Below, piece by piece: positions 8,966 through 20,319 of a stretch of DNA of 27,222 nt; position 1 is the stretch's first letter; each line of letters starts with the position of its first letter. Made by a program: the position numbers and the translations under genes. Source of the stretch: Welwitschia mirabilis (lineage: Eukaryota; Gnetophyta; Gnetopsida; Welwitschiales); assembly GCA_051453625.1 (NCBI GenBank), contig JBOZIK010000001.1:251770805-251798026 (forward strand), given 5' to 3'. The notes below the pieces were generated by a model. That model did not search any database. It was given only the letters and a program-made list of their open reading frames with translations, and was not told the DNA's origin.

Positions 8966-9745
8966 ATGATCATTGAATAAAATCCATACAAGAAGAATAT
9001 GGCAATCTTATTAAAAGTGATACTTGGGAGTTGGTAGATATTTCATTAGGATTCATAGTGTTACCTAAAAATTGAGTTTTTCATAATAAATATGATGTAG
9101 ATAACATCATTGATTAACATAAATCTTAACTTGCTGTTGTAGGCCTATGTTAGAAAAAAAAAGTACTTGACTATAATAAAGTATTTACTTCAATAGCAAA
9201 ATAGATTATCATTAGAGTAGTAATTGCCTTCGTAGTACAAAAAGAATGTAATCTTCATCAATTAGATATAAAAGCTATTTTTATCCATGGACATTTAAAA
9301 GAATAAATCTATGTAATGCAAGCAAGTATTTTAAAGAAAGTGACAAAGAATATAAGATATATAGATTGATCAATGCTTTATATGAGCTAAAACAAGTACT
9401 AAGAGCTTGATACATTAAGTGTGTAAATTATGTAGTTTCATTGGATTGGTTATCAAGACATGGATCTTACATTATCCATAAAATATAATGGACAAAAATC
9501 TACATACATAGTGTTATATGTAAAGGATATGATGATAACAAAAAGTGATGAAAAAGATGTAAAAAGAATAAAACTTAATTTAAGTAGGTATTTAATATTT
9601 GTAACTTCAAATTAGTTAGACTCTACTTAGGTGTAAAAATTATTCAACAAAGAGATGAGATCTTCTTTATGTAAAATAAATACATCAGAGACCCAATCCA
9701 AAATTTTGAACTAGAAGATGCAAAAGAGGCTATAACACCTAATTG
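8966..9745 (+). pseudogene. Copia reverse transcriptase (RVT_2), truncated and inactive
   Basis: Copies element RNA into DNA. Motifs in order: IQEEYGNLIKSDTWELVD (8982-9035); WVF.NKYD-like (9070-9095) with Trp as TGA; CNLHQLDIKAIFIHGHL (9248-9300) matching lhQlDVktAFLnGdL and keeping the first catalytic Asp; YELKQVLRA*Y (about 9377-9413) matching YGLKQapRaWY; YVKDMMIT (9517-9540) where YVDD is expected, so one active-site Asp is Lys; YLGVKIIQQRDEIFFM (about 9623-9672) and KYIRDPIQNFELEDAKEAIT (9679-9738), the end of the domain. There are stops and at least three frameshifts. It ends abruptly near 9745, shortly before LINE copy A begins. The continuation (RNase H) may be the piece at 21255. 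Confidence 0.85.
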
Positions 9746-9989
9746 AGAAGTTTGAAGGAAGCTCTGCTAGGATTTCTAGAACTCTAGTATTTTCAACAAT
9801 GATGAAAACTTGTAGTGGTAGCTTCATAAGTGTGTCTTTCACATGCTACTCTTCTCTTCTAGCTTAGAAAATTTGTAATGGTTGTGACTGATTTCTAGTG
9901 ATCAAATGAGATAGTTTCAGATTCTTTATGCATTTTCTAACATTTCCTTAACTTCTTGATAGTGTTAATATTACAAAAAATGAAAGGGA

Positions 9990-11230
9990 TATAGTATTAG
10001 GGGAGATTTTTTCAAATGATTCCTTATGAATTTAAAAAGCCCAAAAGAATTAGCTCTAGTGGATCTGAGATGTCCAAGTTAGTGGAAGTGGTTCTTCTTG
10101 GTAAACTATTGAATTCATGATAGAAGAATCATCTAGGACCAAATCCTATGTGAAATTACTTGTGGAAAGAAAACCTTAAAGCTTCTCTAATTTGGACTTC
10201 AATTTTAGAAAATATAGTAAGGTTATTATAGCGAAAATACTAGAAAATTACTCAAAGAACTTAAAATCATAATTCAAGAATAGCTTGATAAAAAAATTTA
10301 AGTCCTCAAGAGGACTTCCATTTATTGAAAAAATTAGGTTATGATGTGATCAAAAATTTTCAACTAGTTGTAAGGTAATCCCTTTCAAAGAAGGCTTACT
10401 ACATTTTGGTTTTGATTTGAAGGAAGATATGAACAAGGTTCTAGTAGGAGGATTATATTTTTTTTGGTAGGAGGGGTTTATCCCTTACTAAATGGACAAA
10501 TTTCATTTTAGATAAAAATAACATCTTCAAAAAGATATTAATTTGAATTTGTATTTCAAATTCAAACCTAGAGATTTGGTACCCAAATTCCTTTAAACAG
10601 TTTAAAGACATGATGGAAGAATTTATTAAGTTAGTTAGGAGTACTAACCTAATGGCCAAAATGGCAATAGTTAGAATATGTATTTACATGAAATCAGACA
10701 ACTTTAAAGCAAGAAATATTATTCTTGACACAGCTTAAGGAGAAATGATCTTTAGCTTGGAGATTAAAGACATACCCTTGTAGCATACCAAATGTGGGAA
10801 AAATAGGCATTTAGGAGGGAAATGTAAAAAGAAAGAAAAGAAAGAGGAAAAATAGATAAGAAATGATTAACAAGAAGGAGGAAAATAAAGATAAATAAGA
10901 AATCATATTAAATGATAAAAAATAAGCCATTGTCATATGCTAATAAATTTAACATTATCTAAAGAAGAGATGGACTAGCTAAAAGAGAATTAAATAGAAA
11001 CCAAAGAAGAAAGATAGAAAGTGTTAGAAGAGGAGTGCATTCATGATGTGCCAATATAATCAACTCAATCCCAAATTGAGCTCAAATCAAGAAGGAAATG
11101 TAAAGAAGTAGAAATGAAGGAGTGAGTTAAAGATGTGCAGGCTACATCTAGAGCCAATGAAATGGTGTAAATTGATAAGAAGATGTGAATGAATACCCAT
11201 AAAAGCAAGTTGGAGAAAGAAATAAAGGAG
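9990..11230 (+). pseudogene. LINE A ORF1, DUF4283-like with CCHC knuckle
   Basis: ORF1 of plant LINEs binds the element RNA. Visible pieces: SYVKLLVERKP; FNFRKYSKVIIAKILENYSK (10200-10260); FKNSLI; GLPFIEKIRL; HFGFDLKEDMNKVLVGG (10405-10455), a typical DUF4283 core; and a gag-like knuckle at 10784-10826 reading HTKCGKNRHLGGKC, where the first Cys of CX2CX4HX4C is His. A Lys/Glu-rich tail follows (KKKEKKEE), then EEMDQLKENQIETKEER at about 10966-11015 and a basic/acidic region to 11230. Length about 410 codons, usual for the group. Broken by many TAA/TAG/TGA and shifts. The matching copy B region is 15660-16980. Confidence 0.65.
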
Positions 11231-11269
11231 GATATCTGAGGTGGTAAACACTCTTAATTCTTCTGTAAA

Positions 11270-11935
11270 TGATTATTTCCTAACATGGTAGAGGCCTTGG
11301 AAATGGAGAGCAAATTTACCATCTTTGAAGTTTATTAAAAAGTCCTAAAATTCATCTTTTTCTTCAAGAAACAAAGTTATATTCCATTAAAATTAGACAT
11401 ATTTATCCTTACTACAATTGGTCAGTGGTTTTGTTTCTAACTATTGATACTAAGGAAGGGTTGATGATCCTTTGGATGCCTAGGTAGATTACAGCTATTA
11501 ATAAGAACAATAATTGTAGTTAATTGGCATTATAATAATAGAAACTAACACATATCAAACTTTTATAGGATCCAAGATATTGAACAAAGAATGTTAGCTC
11601 TATAGAAAAATGCTTCAAACTCTTTAAACATCATCATGAGGGACTTCAATTAGATCCTTAAAATCTATGAAAATAAAGTAACATACCTAATACTTATTCT
11701 ATTCAGAAGTTTGCAAATTCTATAAGAGTTTACAACTATACATATCTTTACCTAGATGGGGATAGTTATACATGGATAAATCTTGAGGACCTCACTAACT
11801 TGGTTATGTAAAGAATTAATAGATGTCTTATTAGGGATGCTAACATATAGTTCTTTATTAGAGCCAAAGCTAAATATTTTTTGATCACATGTCTATTATG
11901 CTCTCGATGAACTTCTCTTAGAATAAATATATTTT
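11270..11935 (+). pseudogene. LINE A endonuclease domain (APE-like), inactive
   Basis: This N-terminal part of ORF2 nicks target DNA to prime reverse transcription. GRGLGNG (about 11287-11308) matches wN.RGLgn at the domain start. FLQETKLY (about 11353-11376) keeps the catalytic Glu of QETK. IIMRDFN (about 11628-11648) matches GDFN, with Gly changed to Arg. DHMSIMLSMN (11883-11912) matches the terminal SDH motif but the frame is shifted. Stops lie between all motifs. Confidence 0.7.
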
Positions 11936-12199
11936 TTTATTTAAAAATGCTTGGTTGAAGGAATCAAGCTTTAAGGATATGCTCTAATAAATCTGGAACA
12001 TTAAGGTTAAAGGTACTTCCTCCTTTAAATTATTGCGAAATCTTAAGGTTCTTAGATATGAACTAAATCTATGAAAAAGATAGTTAAATAACACCTTTAA
12101 AAATATCAAACATACAATTCTATAAGAGCCCAATAGCATATAAGATTAGAACAATTCCTTCAAGACTATTTCTGATTATGAGAGACAACTTATCTCACA

Positions 12200-13621
12200 T
12201 ATCCATGATATTTCCTTTAAAGAGGAATCTTATTGGAAGTGGAGATTAAGAATTTAGTGGCTCATGAAAGGTGATCATAATACAAAATTTTTCTTCCATA
12301 TAGTAAACAAACATAGATAGTAGAATCATATACAATGAAGTGCATTCGTAACAGACCTTTACATCAATCAGAAAATGATGGAAGCTTTTATTAAACTTTT
12401 ACAATCATTTTACAAAAAAGCTAATTAATCTTGAAAATCCTCTGGTAATTCTTCCATCACTACAGAGTAGGTAAGCTACTTGAATTAACGGGTCTCCAAA
12501 GAAGAGATCAAGAATACTATTAGTTCCATGTAGAAAAATCATGCTCCGAGTTCAGATGGCTTATAGTTAAATTTTATCAATAATACTGGGATATCATGAA
12601 GGAGGATATTTGTGCAGCATTCACTAAAAATTTTGAAAAAGGTACTTTTTATAAGTCATTCAATGATACACTTATAACTTTGATCCCTAAGTAACAAGAT
12701 GCGAACAGCCATCAACACTATAAACTAATTAGATTATGCAATTTTTTCTATAAGATCTACACTAAATTAATTTCTTGTAGAATGAAGACTATCCTTCAGG
12801 AGATGATTTTGCATTTGCAATCAATATTTGTAGCCATAAGAAATATGTATTATAATATTATCTTGGCAAATAAAATCATTTATTTGCACCATAAAAAGAA
12901 GAAAATGGCTATGTTACTTAAACTAGACATCACTGAGATCTTTGACATAGTTTAATGGGAAATAATTAAGTATGTTCTATATAAATGTGATTTTCTTGTG
13001 CCACTTTGAAACCTAGTTTACTCTGTATCTCCATGCTGATCTTCTCTATCATGGTTAATAGAGAAAGATATCACTACTTCGAAGGCAACAGTGGACTATA
13101 TTAAGGTGATTTGTTATCTTTCTATCTTTTAATTCTTATTATGGATTCCTTAACTAGATTTATCAACTAACAATAACTCATGGATACTAAATTAGCTCCT
13201 GATATTCCTATCATTCAATTTATGGATGACACACTTCTATGCTTAGACTCTAGTATTCTAATTACTTAGTAGATTCATATCCCTTTAAACAACTTTAGGT
13301 TATTTTTTGAGCTTAAGATTAACTAGAAGAAATACAAGCTATTCATGTTAAATACTCCATAGGATATAATAGCAAAAATTCTAAAGGTTTTAAATTATTC
13401 TTAAACTAGTTCCCTAGATGTTTACCTTGGACTGCCTTTGGATTTAGAGCAAATTTTAGATAATATATGACTTGTATTTATTAGGAAAATTACTACTAGA
13501 TTAACTAGATGGGATAATAAATACCTCTTAAGTGTGAGTAAAATCTTTATTACTAGCTCTTGTCTAGTTAGTATGTTAATTTATCTAACTATTTGCTTTT
13601 CTATCATGAATAAATATGGTT
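12200..13621 (+). pseudogene. LINE A reverse transcriptase, cut at the gap
   Basis: Motifs follow the plant LINE order: KNHAPSSDG (12536-12562, for nkaPGpDGft); GTFYKSFNDTLITLIPK (12640-12690, one stretch free of stops); YKPIRLCNFFYKIYTKLIS (about 12719-12776), matching yRPIslcN..YKiisKii; MILHLQSIFVA (12804-12836) for QsaFv; KKMAMLLKLDITEIFDIVQW-like (about 12900-12958) holding the first catalytic Asp with Trp intact; FMDDTLLC (13219-13242) for FADDtlLf, so both active-site Asp are present with Ala changed to Met. The RQGDPLSP motif is worn (IKVICYLS). The 13534-13618 frame before the gap is the thumb region, matching copy B at 19280-19362. Confidence 0.8.
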
Positions 13622-13721
13622 NNNNNNNNNNNNNNNNNNNNNNNNNNNNNNNNNNNNNNNNNNNNNNNNNNNNNNNNNNNNNNNNNNNNNNNNNNNNNNN
13701 NNNNNNNNNNNNNNNNNNNNN
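13622..13721. other. Assembly gap of exactly 100 N
   Basis: One hundred N, the usual placeholder for a gap of unknown length. Left side is LINE copy A RT; right side has no match to the continuing LINE. Frames written across it (13534-13810) are not real. Confidence 0.99.
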
Positions 13722-13896
13722 AGTGGATTAACATTGCATACATGCTAGTTTATGCAAAACTTAGATTAGTCTTATTTTCTACAACATGTAAAACTTGTAT
13801 TGCATATTAAAACTATTAATATTTTTATCAAGAAGTTAAGAAATAATCTTCTATTATAGTAAAGGCCTTTTTTGTTGAACTTACCACTAATACTAA

Positions 13897-13952
13897 TAGC
13901 ATGACTTGGCTAGCTGATAGCATAACTTGACTTAGCTAATAGCATAGCTTGG
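13897..13952 (+). repeat. 22-bp tandem repeat, about 2.6 units
   Basis: Units TAGCATGACTTGGCTAGCTGA (13897), TAGCATAACTTGACTTAGCT (13918, 22 bp with AA) and TAGCATAGCTTGG (13940, partial). Differences are mainly transitions. No function is suggested. Confidence 0.75.
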
Positions 13953-14587
13953 TTTTATCTCCAAATAATCTTTCATTGTGTTATAACAGTCTTCTTTTAA
14001 AAACTTAGAAATTTCAGAAGATAAAGTAACTTAGCCAAGACCCCTCTGTAAATAGTTCAGATAAGCAAAATTCTCAAAAATTCAATCAAATTATCACTAA
14101 TTTGGAAATCATTCTAAAGAAATTGGTTTATTCCTATTTATTTTGATTTTGACATATGATCATATTCTTTTTTTAACCAAATTTTATATCATATATAAAT
14201 TAGTGATTATTTTGAAATGTTCATGTATTATTAATCTTACAGGATTCTAAGGGCTAATTATTCTAAATAAAGCATTAGTGAGAATAAAAAAAGTATTATT
14301 TAATGGCTAGAAGAAAACTTGCAAAGATAGTAGTGATTTAAGTTATTATAAGTTCCCTCTTGTTACAACTTCATCTTAGATCTACTTTTATAAAGCTTCA
14401 TCTAATGTGATTGGTCTAGAAAAGTATGTATGTACTTACTGCAACTTTTGCTTCATCCAATGTGATTTCTTAACTCATTGATCTTTTACTTCTTTTGCTT
14501 TGCACAAAATCAGTATAATATAAAAGGACATTAACATCATATAAAATTATTGGCTTATGAAGTAATATAACCAAAAATTTTAACAAT

Positions 14588-14628
14588 TATATATATATGT
14601 ATGTATGTATATGTATATATATATATAA
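14588..14628 (+). repeat. TA/TATG microsatellite
   Basis: A run of TA dinucleotides flanking three TATG units and a TATATG step. Ordinary simple repeat. Confidence 0.9.
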
Positions 14629-15659
14629 GTAATTTTTATTAGATGTTCTTGTTATCATAATGGTGTAACAAAAGTTAGATTATTGCATGCAAGTGGAATC
14701 TACCATAATAGTCATATATTAACTAGGAATTTTAGAAAGTTTTACAAATTTATGTTTTAAAATTCCTTTTGGTCTCCCTTGGATTCTCTATGTTCACTCT
14801 AATTTGATGTCTTTACCCCATGTAACTTTATTCCACTACTAGTCAATCTCCCTATGCCATCCATGGATTAATATTTAATCCATCCTCTTCCTTAAGAGAC
14901 ATCAAGATTATAAGAAGGGATGTAGGGGCATTATATTATATATCTAAAAATCCTTAAATAAGTTCTAAAGTAAATGAAATATTAAATATATAGCATCTCA
15001 AATTTGGGGAAAATAATTAATCCATAAAGTATAGATAATGTACTTCATTTTCCTATATTTGCATTGACATAGCATTTTTAGTTAACTAGCTCAGATGGTG
15101 ATTGTTGAGATTTGAGCTATTTCTTATTTAGTAAAATGCATCCCCCTTTCTATCCTACTTTTTCCATTTACTAAAAAAATGTTAACAAGGGAAATTGATA
15201 TAGTCATGTCTCTCTTCTATACTTGTCACACATAAAAATAAATGAATTCTTATAGTTTTAATCCTTAGATCAACAACATGTTTCAGATCTCAGTAAAATC
15301 AAAAGGATATACTATTGCATACTTCTATAAAAAAATGATATGATTAATGAAAAGCATTTGAAACATAAACATTTAAGAAATTAACTCACTTAAATTATGA
15401 ATATATATCACATATAAAAGAAGGAAATATTGAAGCTCTACTAGGGGTTTTACAACTCTAGTGTTTTCAGTGATGTCTTTCACAGCAACAACAGCTTGAG
15501 GTGGTAGCTTTTTAAGTGGGTATTCCATATGCTGCTCTTCCTTTTAATCTTAAAGAATTAGTATTTGTTATGACTAATTTCTAGTTATTAGATGATGAAG
15601 TTGTAAATTCTCTGCACATTTTCTAATGTGCTCTTGACTCCTTGGTAGCATAAATTTTG

Positions 15660-16980
15660 TGAAACTTAAAAGGGGGCGGTAGTAACACTTAGGTTTCATG
15701 CTGATTTTCCTATTCTAGAGGGAAGGTTTTTTAATCAGTGCCTTAGAAACCTCAAAAAATCAAAAGGATGGACTCTAATGAATCTGAGGCATCTAAGGTA
15801 GCAGAAGCATTTCTTCTTGGTTAACTATTAACTTCATGGCAGCAGAATCATCTGGAACCAAATACTATGTGAAATCACTTAAGGGAAGTAAGCCTTAAAT
15901 CTTCTCTAATTTGGACTTCAATTTCAGAAAAGATGACAATGCCATTAGGGTAAAAATGCCAAAAATTTACTCAAAGCACTTGAAAGCCTAATTTAGAAAT
16001 AGCTTGATTGAAAATTTTTAATCCTTATGAGGATTTCCATTTATTGGAAGGACTAGGTTATGGTGCGACCAAAAAATCATAGCTAGTTATAAGGTAAAAC
16101 CTCTCAAAGAATATTTACTACTTTTTTTTTTTAATTTAGAGAAAGATATGAACAAGGTTCTACTAAGAGGACCACTTTTTTTTAGTAAGAGGGATCTAGC
16201 CCTTACTAAATGAACATCTTTTATTTTGGATAAGGAGAACATCCTTGAAAAGATACCAGTCTGGATTCATATTTTAAATCAACATCTAGAACCTAGATTT
16301 CTTTAAATAGTTTGGAGTTATGATGAAATAATTTATCAAGTTACATAAGAGTACTGATCTAATGGCCAAAATAACAACATCTAGAATATGTGTCTACATG
16401 GAATTAAAAAATGTCAAAGCAAGAAAGATTATTCTCAATAAAGATTGGAAAAAAATGATCTTTAACTTAGATATTGAAAGCATTCCCTTACAGTGTGCTT
16501 AATGTGAAAAAAATGTGCATCTAAAAGGAAAATATAAAAAGAAATAAAAGAAAGAGGAAAAAAGGAAGGGGAAAAAACAAGAAATGATTAGTGGGAAGTG
16601 AAAAAAGGGAAGAGAAAGAAGAGATCGGCTTTAACACCAAACAATGAGCCATTATCACATGCTAATAAATCTAAAATCCTTTCTAAAGAAGAGATGGAGC
16701 AACTAGAAGAGAATCAAATGGAAATCTAGAAAGCAAGACAAAAAGCATTAGAAGAGGAATGTGTCCTTGATGTGATAAGACAATCAAACCAACCCCAAGT
16801 TCTAATGGAAAAGGAACCCAAATTAAGAAGTAATAATGGATGAGAAAAAAAAAGAAGCTTGTTGAAGACATGCCAGCTACATCTAGAGCCATAAAAATGG
16901 TTTATATTGATAAGAATATGCAAATAAATACCCACAAAAGCAAGTTGGATAAGGAAAGAAAGGAGGATATATGAGATGGT
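15660..16980 (+). pseudogene. LINE B ORF1, DUF4283-like with CCHC knuckle
   Basis: Collinear with copy A ORF1. The knuckle at 16494-16535 reads CA*CEKNVHLKGKY: first two Cys and the His are kept, the last Cys is Tyr (TGT to TAT). A very Lys/Glu-rich stretch follows (16536-16625). The purine-rich + strand here produces 69- and 88-codon open frames on the minus strand (16683-16992), which are shadows. Upstream DUF4283-type words (LIWTSISEKM, IEKF-like) are scattered over several frames. Confidence 0.6.
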
Positions 16981-17019
16981 AAACAATATCAACTCTTCTT
17001 TAAATGATTATTTCCTAGA

Positions 17020-17690
17020 ATTTTAGAGGCTTAGAAATGGCCATAAATTTTTCCACCTTTGGATTTTATTAAAAAGTTCTATAGTTAATCTTTATTTCCT
17101 TTAAGAAACAAAATTGGATTCCATTAAAAGTAGACATTTTTATCCTTACTATAATTGGTTGGTGGTTTTTGTTTCAAGTATTGACACTAAGGAAGGGCTA
17201 ATGATCCTTTAGAGGCATAGTCAGATTACCACTATTAGCAAGAGCAAAAATCACATCACAATTGATTGGCATTACAATAATAGGAATTAGTGCATATTAA
17301 ACTTTTATAACCCCTAGGATATCAAACAAAGAATGGTAGCTCTCCAGCAAATTGCTTTAGACTCTTCAAACATCATCATGGAAAACTTTAATGAGATCCT
17401 CAACATCCATGAAAAATTGGGTAACATATCTAATACTTATTTTATTAAGTTGTTTACAAATTTTGTAAGAGTTCATGAATATATAGATCTTTACCTACAT
17501 GGGACTTTACACTTAGAGTAATCTTAGTAATCCTCCTAACATGGTTATGTCAAGAATTAATAGATGTCTTATTAAAACCCTAACATATAGTTCTTTCTTG
17601 GAGCCAAAGCTATATTTTATTCTGATCATAGGCTTATTACACTCTCAATGGACTTCCTTAGAAGAAATCTCTTTTTTAATTTGAGAATGT
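17020..17690 (+). pseudogene. LINE B endonuclease domain, inactive
   Basis: FL*ETKLDS (about 17096-17122) matches FLQETKlds with Gln now TAA. IIMENFNEILNIHEKLGN (17373-17422) matches GDFNeI.n..EK.gg, but Gly-Asp is Glu-Asn, so a catalytic Asp is lost. SDHRLITLSMD (about 17622-17654) keeps the SDH motif. The 62-codon open frame at 17333-17521 is a genuine surviving piece of this domain, not an independent gene. Confidence 0.75.
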
Positions 17691-17899
17691 CTGGCTAAAG
17701 GAACCAAGCTTTAATAACATACTCAAACAAATCTAGAACATCAAGGTTTAAAGGTACTTCCTCCTTTAAATTATTCTAAATGCTTAAGATTCTTAGACAT
17801 AAACTAATTCTATGGAAAATGAAGTTAAATGATACCTTCAAAAATGTCAAAAATTAACTTCTGAAAGAGGTCAATAGCATATAGGAATGGAACAATTCC

Positions 17900-19400
17900 T
17901 TTAGAATTATTTTTGATTATGAAAGATAGCTTATCTCACATATCCATGATATCTCCTCTAAAGAAGAACTTTATTGAAAGCAGAGATCAAGAATTAGTGG
18001 CTAAAGCAAGGCGACCATAACACCATATTTTTCTTCCACACAATAAATATTCATAAACAATAGAACCAAATACCATGGAGCACATTTGCAACACAACTTT
18101 ACACTAATCAGTAAATGAGAAAAGCTTTTATTAGATATTTCTAGTATCTTTTCATAGAAAAGTTGATTAATCTTGAAAATGCTTTGATTAGTCCTCCCAC
18201 CACGACAAAATAGCTAAGTTACTTGAATCAAAGGATCTTTGGAGAAGAAACCAAAGATACTATCAATTCCATGCATAAAAATTATGCCCCTAGTTTGGAT
18301 GGCTTCACAATTAACTTTTATCAATAATACTAGGACATTATTAAGGAAGATGTTTGTGCAGTAGTCACAAAATTTTTTTAAAAAGGTACATTTTATAAGT
18401 CATTCATGATATAATTATAAATTTAATCCATAAGTAAGAAGATGTGAATAGCGCTTAACACAATAGACTGATTAGCTTATGTAATGTTTTCTATAAACTC
18501 TTCACTAAATTGATTACTCATAAAATCATGACTATCCTTCCGAAGATGATTTTTCCTTTGCAATCAGAATTTATAGTTGGAAGGACTATCCATGATAATA
18601 TTATCTTGGCATAAAATCATCCATTTATACCATAAAAAGAAGAAACTAGCTATGTTCCTCAAATTGAACATCATTAAAGCCTTTGAAATAGTTTAATGGA
18701 AAATAGTTAACTATGTTTTGTAGAAGTGTGGTTTTCCTATGTCACTTCCAAACCTAGTTTACTTTTGCATCTCCATGCCAATCTTCTCTATCATGCTTAA
18801 TGAAGAGAGATACGACTACTTCCAAGATAGTACTGGGCTTCATTAAGGTGATCCTTTATCTCCCTGTCTTTTTGTTCTTGTTATGAATTCCTTAGCTATA
18901 CTTATCAACCAACAACAACTCATGACTACCAAATTAGCTTCTAATGTGCCTATTATTTAATTTATGAATGACATACTTCTATGCTTAAACTCTAATATTC
19001 CAGTGACTTAGCATATTCATGCCACTTTAAACAACTTTAGGTTATTTTTTAAGCTCATTATTAACTAGCATAAATCCAAATTATTCATGTTAAATACTCC
19101 ACATGATAGAATAGCTAAACTTCTAAAGGTTTTGAATTGTTCTTAAGCCATCTTCCTAGATGTTTACCTTGGACTCCCTTTGGATTTAGAATAGAGTGCA
19201 GATAATATGTGGCTTCCCTTTATTAGAAGCATTACTACCAGACTAACTAGATGGGATAATAAATACCTCTCTAGTGTAGGTAAAATCATTCTTACTAAGT
19301 CTTGTCTAGTTAGTATGTTAATTTATCTAACTAGTTGCTTCCCTATCACTAATAAATATGTTTGTGTTATTGATAATTTAATTAGAGAATTCATATGATT
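17900..19400 (+). pseudogene. LINE B reverse transcriptase, inactive
   Basis: NYAPSLDGFTINFYQ (18279-18325) matches nkaPGpDGft..fY. After frameshifts come ILPKMIFPLQSEFIVG-like (18534-18581) and KKLAMFLKLNIIKAFEIV*W (18642-18700), in which the first catalytic Asp is Asn. LH*GDPLSPCLFVLVMN (18838-18888) keeps the GDPLSP motif with Gln as TAA. FMNDILLCLN (18961-18990) stands for FADDtLLf, with one active-site Asp changed to Asn. The thumb runs through MWLPFIRSITTRLTRWDNKY (19207-19266) and LTKSCLVSMLIYLTSCFPIT (19294-19353), an intact 63-codon run that gives good family evidence. Confidence 0.85.
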
Positions 19401-20110
19401 AGAAGGTAAATCTCATAAAATACTTCATCTTATTATATATGATCAGATAGCCATGTCTAAGAATGCATGAGGACTTGGTATTAAGAAAATCACTAATATA
19501 AACAAGTGTATTCTCACTAAGCACTATTGTAAGTATGTCATAGACATAAATATTCCTTGTATGGACTTCTTTAAGGAGGCATATAGAGATAAAGAAAGGT
19601 ACTCAATTTTTTGAAGGTAAATGGTTCATTCCACTCAAGAGCTATGGTCACACGTTTTTAACAACCAAAGCCTTTCTCTTCATAATGATAAGATAAATAC
19701 TACTAAAATGTATCACAATATCTTTGAATTTGATAATAGATGAAAAAAATCTTTGGAAGCTCTACATTCTAGAAAAAATCAAAATGTTTTGGTGGTATAT
19801 GTTAAAAGGATGCCTTTCCACTATGGATAAACTCATCTATAGAAATTTCAAAGTTGATCAGGATTGTTCCATTTGCCACAAAGGTAATGAGACCTAATAA
19901 CTTATTTGTATTAATTAATCTTTTGCTAAACATATTTGACTAGCATTAATAGAACCCCTCTAGACAATATCAATTTGGAAAGTTTCTATAGGTCTGAAGA
20001 TAACTTGCATATCACCATTGGAGCATGGTTATTATGAAAACATAGATATAACATCATATTTTGAAAAAAAAAAGTAACTTTTATCTAATTTAGACTTCAA
20101 AATCATCAAA
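19401..20110 (+). pseudogene. LINE B zf-RVT domain and ORF2 C-terminus
   Basis: A zf-RVT zinc-binding domain closes ORF2 of many plant LINEs. IWKLYILEKIKMFWWYMLKG (about 19750-19810) matches W....pKvkfFlWll, then VDQDCSICHKGNETQQL-like (19853-19903, last Gln codons decayed) matches d..C..C....Et..HL, followed by IC.NQSFAKHI and, at about 20020-20075, GAWLL*KHRYNIIF, matching the terminal ...W.iWk.RN.iiF. This part has no counterpart in copy A because of the gap. Confidence 0.75.
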
Positions 20111-20319
20111 AAAAATTAGATAAATCATTGAAATACAAGGCAATAAAAGTTAAATGCATTTAAACCCTCAAAATATAGTTGTAAAAAGAAATTTATATAT
20201 AAATCTATAGTACGGAGCATCAAAACTGTGTTAGAATTATAGCAAAGAATCAGAAACATGCTAGGAAAGAACTAGAACTCTACCAAAAGATATGGGGAAA
20301 GCACACAAAATTAACCATG
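20111..20319 (+). other. A-rich DNA after LINE copy B, end of element not resolved
   Basis: Contains A-rich runs but no clean poly(A) tail or target-site duplication. The 3' end of LINE copy B probably lies in here. Confidence 0.4.

Larger units (their letters stand above)
9758..13621 (+). mobile_element. LINE copy A (plant L1-like), 3' end lost at an assembly gap
   Basis: Non-LTR retrotransposon with plant-type ORF1, endonuclease and RT. It aligns collinearly with copy B (15432 onward) for 3.9 kb, by eye about four bases in five identical. Both copies start at GAAGCTCT[AG]CTAGG, so this is probably the true 5' end. The alignment stops at the 100-N gap after AATAAATATGGTT; the right flank of the gap does not resume the LINE, so the zf-RVT part and tail are missing. 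Stops and frameshifts run throughout. Coding pieces are listed separately. Confidence 0.85.
13722..15431 (+). other. Unassigned DNA between the two LINE copies
   Basis: No coding domain was recognised on either strand. The stretch contains a 22-bp tandem repeat (13897-13952) and a TA/TATG microsatellite (14588-14628). One longer stop-poor run, QDPSVNSSDKQNSQKFNQII (about 14039-14098), has no family I can name. Because the left side is an assembly gap, the true distance to LINE copy A is unknown. Confidence 0.5.
15432..20110 (+). mobile_element. LINE copy B (plant L1-like), near full length
   Basis: Second copy of the same family as copy A, same orientation, starting at GAAGCTCTACTAGGGG and extending past the point where copy A is cut. 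It holds ORF1, endonuclease, RT, thumb and a zf-RVT domain, about 4.7 kb in all. The right end is uncertain: the last recognisable coding words are at 20020-20075, followed by A-rich sequence (20100-20140) without a clear poly(A) tail. It is dead through stops and frameshifts but retains pieces that copy A has lost. The 5' flank AGAAGGAAATATT has only a weak possible duplicate downstream, so target-site duplications are not settled. Confidence 0.85.

Noticed and set aside
10453-10659. Minus-strand 68-codon frame
   Set aside because: Antisense to ORF1 of LINE copy A.
13534-13810. Open frames running through the N block
   Set aside because: The Ns have no known sequence; only the left 85 bases are a real LINE RT piece.
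15419-15431. AGAAGGAAATATT before LINE copy B and AGAAGGAGATACAG at about 20965 as a target-site duplication
   Set aside because: Only about 11 of 14 bases match, the downstream copy is inside the gene fragment with no poly(A) before it, and purine-rich words of this sort are common here.
16683-16992. Two overlapping minus-strand open frames of 69 and 88 codons, the longest in the window
   Set aside because: They lie opposite the Lys/Glu-rich ORF1 tail of LINE copy B. Their Leu/Phe/Ser-rich translation is the antisense of that purine-rich sequence and matches no family.
20060-20075. A-run (AAAAAAAAAA) as the poly(A) tail of LINE copy B
   Set aside because: It follows directly on the RYNIIF coding word and reads as Lys codons of the ORF2 C-terminus; coding-like words may continue after it.
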